NCBI RefSeq assembly: GCF_035582795.1
Contig: NC_134366.1
Coordinates: forward strand, 152,691,519-152,755,518
DNA: 64,000 bases
Origin: Mycteria americana
Taxonomy: Eukaryota; Chordata; Aves; Ciconiiformes; Ciconiidae
Direction: 5' to 3'
Each line of letters begins with the position of its first letter. The stretch's first letter is position 1. Both the position numbers and the translations under genes were made by a program. Positions 58,601-64,000 of this stretch are shown piece after piece. The notes beneath the pieces are model-generated. The model saw only the letters and a program-made list of their open reading frames with translations, made no database searches and was not told the origin of the DNA.

Positions 58601-60568
58601 TACCAAACACAGCAGCGTCTTAGCTGTGGTCCTGCAAGTGGGATTACCCATGTCAAATCTTCCTGTTGCGGTTGCCGTTTTTATTCAAGGTTTATGAACA
58701 CATTGTATGGACAGCAGAATAAGAAGGATGATTTGAATGTCTAGTCCGTTTCTTTTTTTTCTCAGGAAAAATGCTAAGATGCCCTTACATCTCCATTTCT
58801 ACGTAGTCCTTGGCAGAAGGGACAATCCATGGTTGCTAATTTTTAAGATTTTACTGAGAACAATGAGGTATTTGAGGTGTTTTTCAGTATTCATCACGAA
58901 ACACTGGTACATTTTCTGAGTTTGCCTTTCTCCCTAGTGATCACCTCTTCCTATCATCTTCAGAGGGATTGAACTATTGAGAAGAAGAGTCCCCTGCACA
59001 ACAAGGAGCAAGAAAACATGGAGCTCAGAAAATGGGGAAAGGTACTAGGATGATAAAAGATCCCTGAGGAATTAGATGAATAGAAGGAAGAAGGAACATT
59101 AGGGGAATTGCAGAAGAGTGTAAGACTAGAGATATGCCTGGTGGGGCTGCAGCCAGGCATGGGTGGAAGAGGGAGGGGAGGAAGGACTGGGAGAGCAAAG
59201 TGGGGTTTGGGAGGGGGCAGATGGGGGGCGGAATTGGGGCAGAGCACCCTGGTATAGGTGGCCCAGGGCCTGGCTTGTTGTCAGTAAGGTAACCACAGAA
59301 AGGGGAATTAAATGCCCCCTTCTGTAACCCCTCATGTTATAAAAGGAAAGAATTTTCTCTAAATAACAACCAGAATTTGCTGTGCCTGCATTATTTCAAA
59401 ACCTGGAATAAAACAAATCAAGGTGGGACAGCCTTGTCCTTTGATGATAGGAGGAAATTTGAATAGGGGTGAAAAATATGAAGAAATTATTTTTTAATAA
59501 ATGTTACAGTTGAATTTTTAAAGTCCCTGTGGTAATTTTGTGTTGCTCCTTTTTTTTTTTAAAGACCTGAGCCTGTTAGTGTAGTGTGGCACATTAAAAA
59601 ACTCAATATTCTTTCCACTGTAGCAGTTAACTCTACAGGAAGACTTTCCACAGTCTTGGAGATCTGGTATTTTATGTAAGCCCTGCTTTTGCCGCTATGG
59701 AATTTCAACAGGTATCTAAATACCAAAGCCTGACATTCACAAGGTAGCTTTAATACCTTGCAGAAATGGTAAAATTTGGGCAAGTCATTTTCCTTAAGTC
59801 CAGGCACTTATGTTTTCTGCCAAAATATGACTTCTGGGATCAGGCGCTCTGCTGCTACCTGTTTTCAGCTTTTTATTTTGTAAGGCATTTACATTCCTCA
59901 GCTGGATTAGGTCCACATGAAGAAGGCATATACTGAAGGAAAGGGGTGATAATGGAAATTCAGAGTGCAGAGCAGCTGAGTAAGCTCCATGGCAAGCAAT
60001 GTTGCAGTTTAAGGGCTAACAATTCATAAGATCACATATTTGTATTCTCAGGGACTACACTCTCTTCATTAATTTGCAATTACCATGATGAGCTCATGAT
60101 AAATTTCAGGAAAAAAAAGGTGATACTTGTCTTGTTAACAATTAGAAGAGGCATTATGTTAAAAATGCCATAAGAACATTTAAATTCAGACATTTTCCTT
60201 AAGATTATATATTCGTTAAGTGACTGTAAATCACTAAGAGGCAGCATAATTAAGATTTTTTTATTTATGTAATGATGAGAAATACATACAAAATTCGTAA
60301 AGTTTAAGATTTCTTTGTGAAAATGTCGACTTGGGCATTGACAAGGATTTATTAGATGAAACTCACTCATGGAATGACTTTTTTTCTAGACTTTAGTATC
60401 TCAATTTGAAACTTATCAGTTTGCCATGGTTTACGATATATTAGACTTGTTAAATACAAGAATATAACCATTAGCTTTGGATAATAAATGGTCTGTTGTA
60501 AGAAATAATTTAGCATATCATCAAAGCAAATAGTAGAACTAATTGCATTCCATTTATCATTGGCCATT
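55637..60568. other. Intergenic, no gene supported
   Basis: AT-rich sequence. It contains a perfect 18-bp palindrome (AATTGAATTAATTCAATT) at 56206-56223. No gene, RNA gene or mobile element is recognised. Confidence 0.6.
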
Positions 60569-61129
60569 TGTTGTGGTTTAACCCTGCAGGCAGCTAAGCA
60601 CCACACAGCCGTTCGCTCACTCCCCCCAGGGGGATGGGGGAGAGAATGGGAAAAAAACGGTAAAACTCGTGGGTTGAGATAAAGACAATCTAATAAGACA
60701 GAAAAGGAAGGAAAAATACTAATACTAATAATGATAAAAGAATATACAAAACAAATGATGCACAATGCAATGGCTCACCACCTGCTGACCAATGCCCGGC
60801 CAGTTCCCGAGCAGTGGCCGTGCCCCCCTGGCCAAGTCTCCCCCATATTTTTTTGTTCAGCATGATGCCATATGGTCTGGAATATCCCTTTGGTCAGTTG
60901 GGGTCAGCTGTCCTGGCTGTGGCCCCTCCCAGCTTCTTGTGCACCCCCAGCCTACTCGCTGGCAGGGCAGTATGAGAAGCTGAAAAGGCCTTGACTTAGT
61001 GTAAGCACTGCTCAGCAACAACTAAAACATCAGTGTGTTATCAACATTATTCTCATCCTAAATCCAAACCACAGCACTATACCAGCTACTAGGAAGAAAA
61101 TTAACTCTACTCCAGCCGACACCAGGACA
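60569..61129 (-). mobile_element. Solo LTR of a bird ERVK-type endogenous retrovirus
   Basis: This 561-bp stretch is bounded by TG and CA. On the minus strand it begins TGTCCTGGTGTCGGCTGGAG and ends GGGTTAAACCACAACA, which I recognise as a widespread bird LTR type of ERVK (class II) origin. The minus orientation is inferred from that consensus and from an AT-rich TATA-like stretch followed by a late TATTAGATTGTCTTTATC region that would hold the polyadenylation signal. No internal viral genes are present, and I do not see a clear target-site duplication (flanks TGGCCATT and CCGTGTCA). Confidence 0.82.
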
Positions 61130-64000
61130 CCGTGTCAAATCTGGTGTGGTATTTAAAAGCAAACTTTGTCTGAGAACTGAATGGAAGTCATTGACATTGA
61201 TTACGCGTATGATTGTGTTTACATGTGGTAAAATCTGAGAAACACGGTCCCTAGATATTATTATAATCATTCATTCAAACTCCACTTCTATTACAGAAAA
61301 TGGTAAACATTTCTTCAGCTTCTCAGAGTAAACCTAAGCCCAAAGCCCTGCTCCACAACTAGAAAAATATTGGGATGTCCTGAGTAAAGGACCATCTGGG
61401 AGGTGGTAACTGTAAGTACATGCTGCTTTAGGCATTTCTTTCCTGCGATAGATGACACCTGGGCAGCCACCTGTCCCTCCAGCTCCAGCGGCACCTGAGC
61501 TGATATGAGCGTCCAGCTCAGCCATGGGACTGCAGCAGCCTCCCAGGTGCCGTGCTGGGTCCCTGCCCCACCCTTCCAGCCAGTGGAGAAAAGGGCAAAC
61601 AAATTCTAATTTATGCAAGAAAATTATATATAACAAGAAAGGTTTTTTCTTTCTTTTTAATTTCAAGAATGAACAGCAATTATCTGCCCCTTTGGAAAAC
61701 TGTCTTTAACAAAAAAACCCAAATCCCAGTCTTGGCGCGCCAGGCAAAGTTAATGGCCGAAGACTAGTTTCAGTGGTGTTTTTCATGAGCAGATGCAGGG
61801 TAAGTAGACAGGGAGCAGCCACCACAGCATGCTTACGTGTACCAGTAATAGCTCCTCAAATAAGACCATCTCTCTCCTTGCAATGGTTGAGCTTGCAGGG
61901 GCTGGGCGCTTTGCTGTCCCCTGGCCTGGGAGCTCTCTGCGGGGAGGTGAGCAGCAGAGGCACGGGCCCGGCAGGACACTGTGGCTGGGAAAGGGCCAGG
62001 GACCCCCGAGGACTGCCCAGGGCTGAAGGCTGGGCTCAGCTCAGCAGCTCTGAGCAGCGTGATCCTCCAGCTCCGCAGTGACCTGGCTGGGCCCCAGCTG
62101 CAGATCCCGCTGCTCCCGGGTGCCTCCTGGCTGTGCGTGACCCTGCTGCCCTGCACAATGTCTTCCCTGGGGTCTTGCCTTGGGGTTTTGGAGGTGTTAA
62201 CACTAATTGAGATCTTCTGGCTTAGCCCTATGTCTTCTGGTTTGAATGTGCACACTGGGTTGTATGTTCTTGCTACTGAAAATGCGGCATGACAAAGAGG
62301 ATGGGGTGTTAACCAGAAGACTCTGCCCGAGCCTTGCCTGATGCTCCCTCCATGTTCAGCTTTCACTTGCATTTTGAGCTGATCAGATATGGAGGGTACT
62401 GACTATTTTGGCCATCTGTGAGGAAATGGAGTGTAATAAAAATAACCCAGCCCTCGTTGCTTTGCTTTGCTAACTTTCCTATTGGTTCTGCATATTTGAC
62501 TGGCAATAGCAAAGCCAGGGGATAGAACTGACACAGTATCCTGAGCAGATGATATCTGTTGCTATTGTTTCACTTCCAACAATGTTATGTCTGATCCAGG
62601 ACGTTGCCCCACATTCTTGAGCCAACAGTGGCTAAAGTCCTAAACAAGATCAGGGATCTTAATGGCAAAAAAATTAAAAAGGGATTTCCTTCCCCATTTT
62701 TGATGACCACAGAAAGGCTGAGCCTGGAAAAAGAAATTACAAGCTACAAATCTTAAGAGTTAAGGGCCAACCCTGAGAGAGAAAGAGCAGCAGGTACACA
62801 AACACAGTTTCCTAAAGGCGAAGATCAAACTTGGTTGCATACAATTAGGGACTCAAAAGCATGTTGACAGGCCACCCGTTTGAAGGCCCCCAGTACCAAC
62901 AGCATCACTGCTGCAGTGGTCTGACAGTCAAATGCACAAGTCCAGAGCCTGTTCATTCCTGTACGTACATCACACGGATCCTGCAGATCTTTCTGTATAC
63001 TCTTAACTGTGTGACAGGGGTAATTATTCCATGCTGGGCACTACTGCCAGCCTATCATCTATGGGTTTTCTGGTTTTTAGGGGAAAAAAAAAGTTCTTTT
63101 TGAAAAGGTCTGTCAACTTCTAAGTGAAAAATGCATGCGTTACAGAAAATTCAAATGCAGAGGGAAGTGAGTAGTGCCACATTCTGCTCATCTTCCTCCT
63201 GCTAACATTAGCAACTCTATTCATGCAAGCAAAGTAAACAGGATTTATCTTAAATGGGTCAATTTTTTTTTTCAACTGTGTCATCACTTGCTTTGAAAGC
63301 AGTGAAAGAGTTTGCTAGGGTTTTGTCTACGAGTCCTGCCCCTTTCGCCCTGGTGGGAAAGGTCTCTGCCTTGACTTGTCGTTCTCTCATCCCAAAAATG
63401 TGTGAGACAACATTGTCAATGAAACAGAAAATGCAGGCGCACGTTTGGAGGCATCTTAGGCGGCGCTGGAGTGCACTCTCAAGAGACCACTTTCCTTCTC
63501 GCTGCTCTTGGATGACAAGGGGGAGATCACCACCACCTCTCAGAGCTGGGAGGGTGATGAAAGACATTGACAAGTGGAAAGTGCTTCTCCAGGGGTTAGC
63601 CGGAAATCTTCCTCTTGAAGTCTGTGAGTCTTCGCTCTCAAGGAAATGCCCTACCAGCCAGGGGAAGCTTAGCAAAACTGGGGGCTGCAGGAGACACTGT
63701 GTCTAGAAATCACGAGAAGAACATGCATGTTTGGAAAGCTGGAAGGTGACTGACAAGAACAACTAGCAAGTCAAGCAGCCTGAAAACACTCTTAATCATT
63801 GCATAGAGCTAGGACCACATTTGGGGAAGACTACTTACACAAGCACTACAGGGCTGAGAAATATCTGGGAACAAAACCCCCTTGCAAATGCAACAAACAA
63901 CAACAAAGAGAATATTCATTCCAAAAGAGTTAATAAAAAATAATCTCCCCATTTGGTGACCACCAGTAACAGCACACTACGCATATTTTTAACCTCCTTG
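61130..64000. other. Intergenic, no gene supported
   Basis: No domain or RNA gene is recognised. A 150-codon plus-strand frame at 63254-63706 overlaps a 138-codon minus-strand frame, and neither looks like a known protein. More GC-rich sequence at 61.9-62.2 kb resembles no family I know. Confidence 0.6.

Noticed and set aside
60569-61129. A complete endogenous retrovirus
   Set aside because: Only one LTR is present. The flanks carry no gag, pol or env-like sequence and no second LTR lies in the window.
63254-63706. 150-codon plus-strand frame
   Set aside because: There is no domain similarity I recognise, and an equally long frame sits on the opposite strand. A single-exon gene is not supported.

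Overview
The window is vertebrate, and almost certainly avian, nuclear DNA. It has one multi-exon gene with GT-AG introns, a CpG-island promoter, a long decayed CR1 LINE ending in the short ATTCTATG-type repeat typical of bird CR1 copies, and a solo LTR that looks like the bird ERVK-type families. The species cannot be fixed from the sequence. There are no bacterial-style operons; most long open frames in GC-rich stretches are chance frames.

The one gene I can support is antizyme inhibitor 1 (AZIN1), on the minus strand from a CpG-island promoter near 47.2 kb down to a 3' UTR left of 20.5 kb. Ten coding exons join in frame to a 450-residue protein, with start at 33043-33045 and stop at 20513-20515. 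It has the ornithine decarboxylase fold but lacks several ODC catalytic residues, as expected for a pseudoenzyme that titrates antizyme. Two upstream non-coding exons (41036-41173 and one ending at 47019) carry a 52-codon upstream reading frame. That frame opens with AUU, ends near a Pro-Pro-Trp motif and closes with tandem stops. It matches the polyamine-responsive upstream conserved coding region described for AZIN1. Two short AUG-started uORFs lie around it: one would end two bases before the AUU, the other ends one base before the main AUG. The layout suggests polyamines control antizyme inhibitor synthesis at translation, closing a loop with antizyme and ODC.

Region by region: 1-12.7 kb is intergenic with no supported gene, apart from a degenerate 34-bp tandem repeat near 6.1 kb. 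12.7-16.3 kb is GC-rich and ends in an orphan CpG island (about 15.6-16.3 kb). 16.3-20.5 kb holds intergenic DNA grading into the AZIN1 3' UTR, whose distal end is uncertain. 20.5-47.2 kb is AZIN1, with AT-rich introns, homopolymer tracts and a tRNA-like SINE remnant in intron 3. 45.9-47.65 kb is the promoter CpG island, with YY1-like sites. 47.7-51.8 kb is intergenic. 51.84-55.64 kb is the CR1 element on the plus strand, with broken ORF1 and ORF2. 60569-61129 is the solo LTR in minus orientation. The rest up to 64 kb shows no gene I can support.

The points most worth following up are the AUU-started uORF with its neighbouring uORFs; an asparagine codon where the human mRNA has the A-to-I recoded Ser367; and arginine in place of the PLP-lysine-equivalent residue 69.
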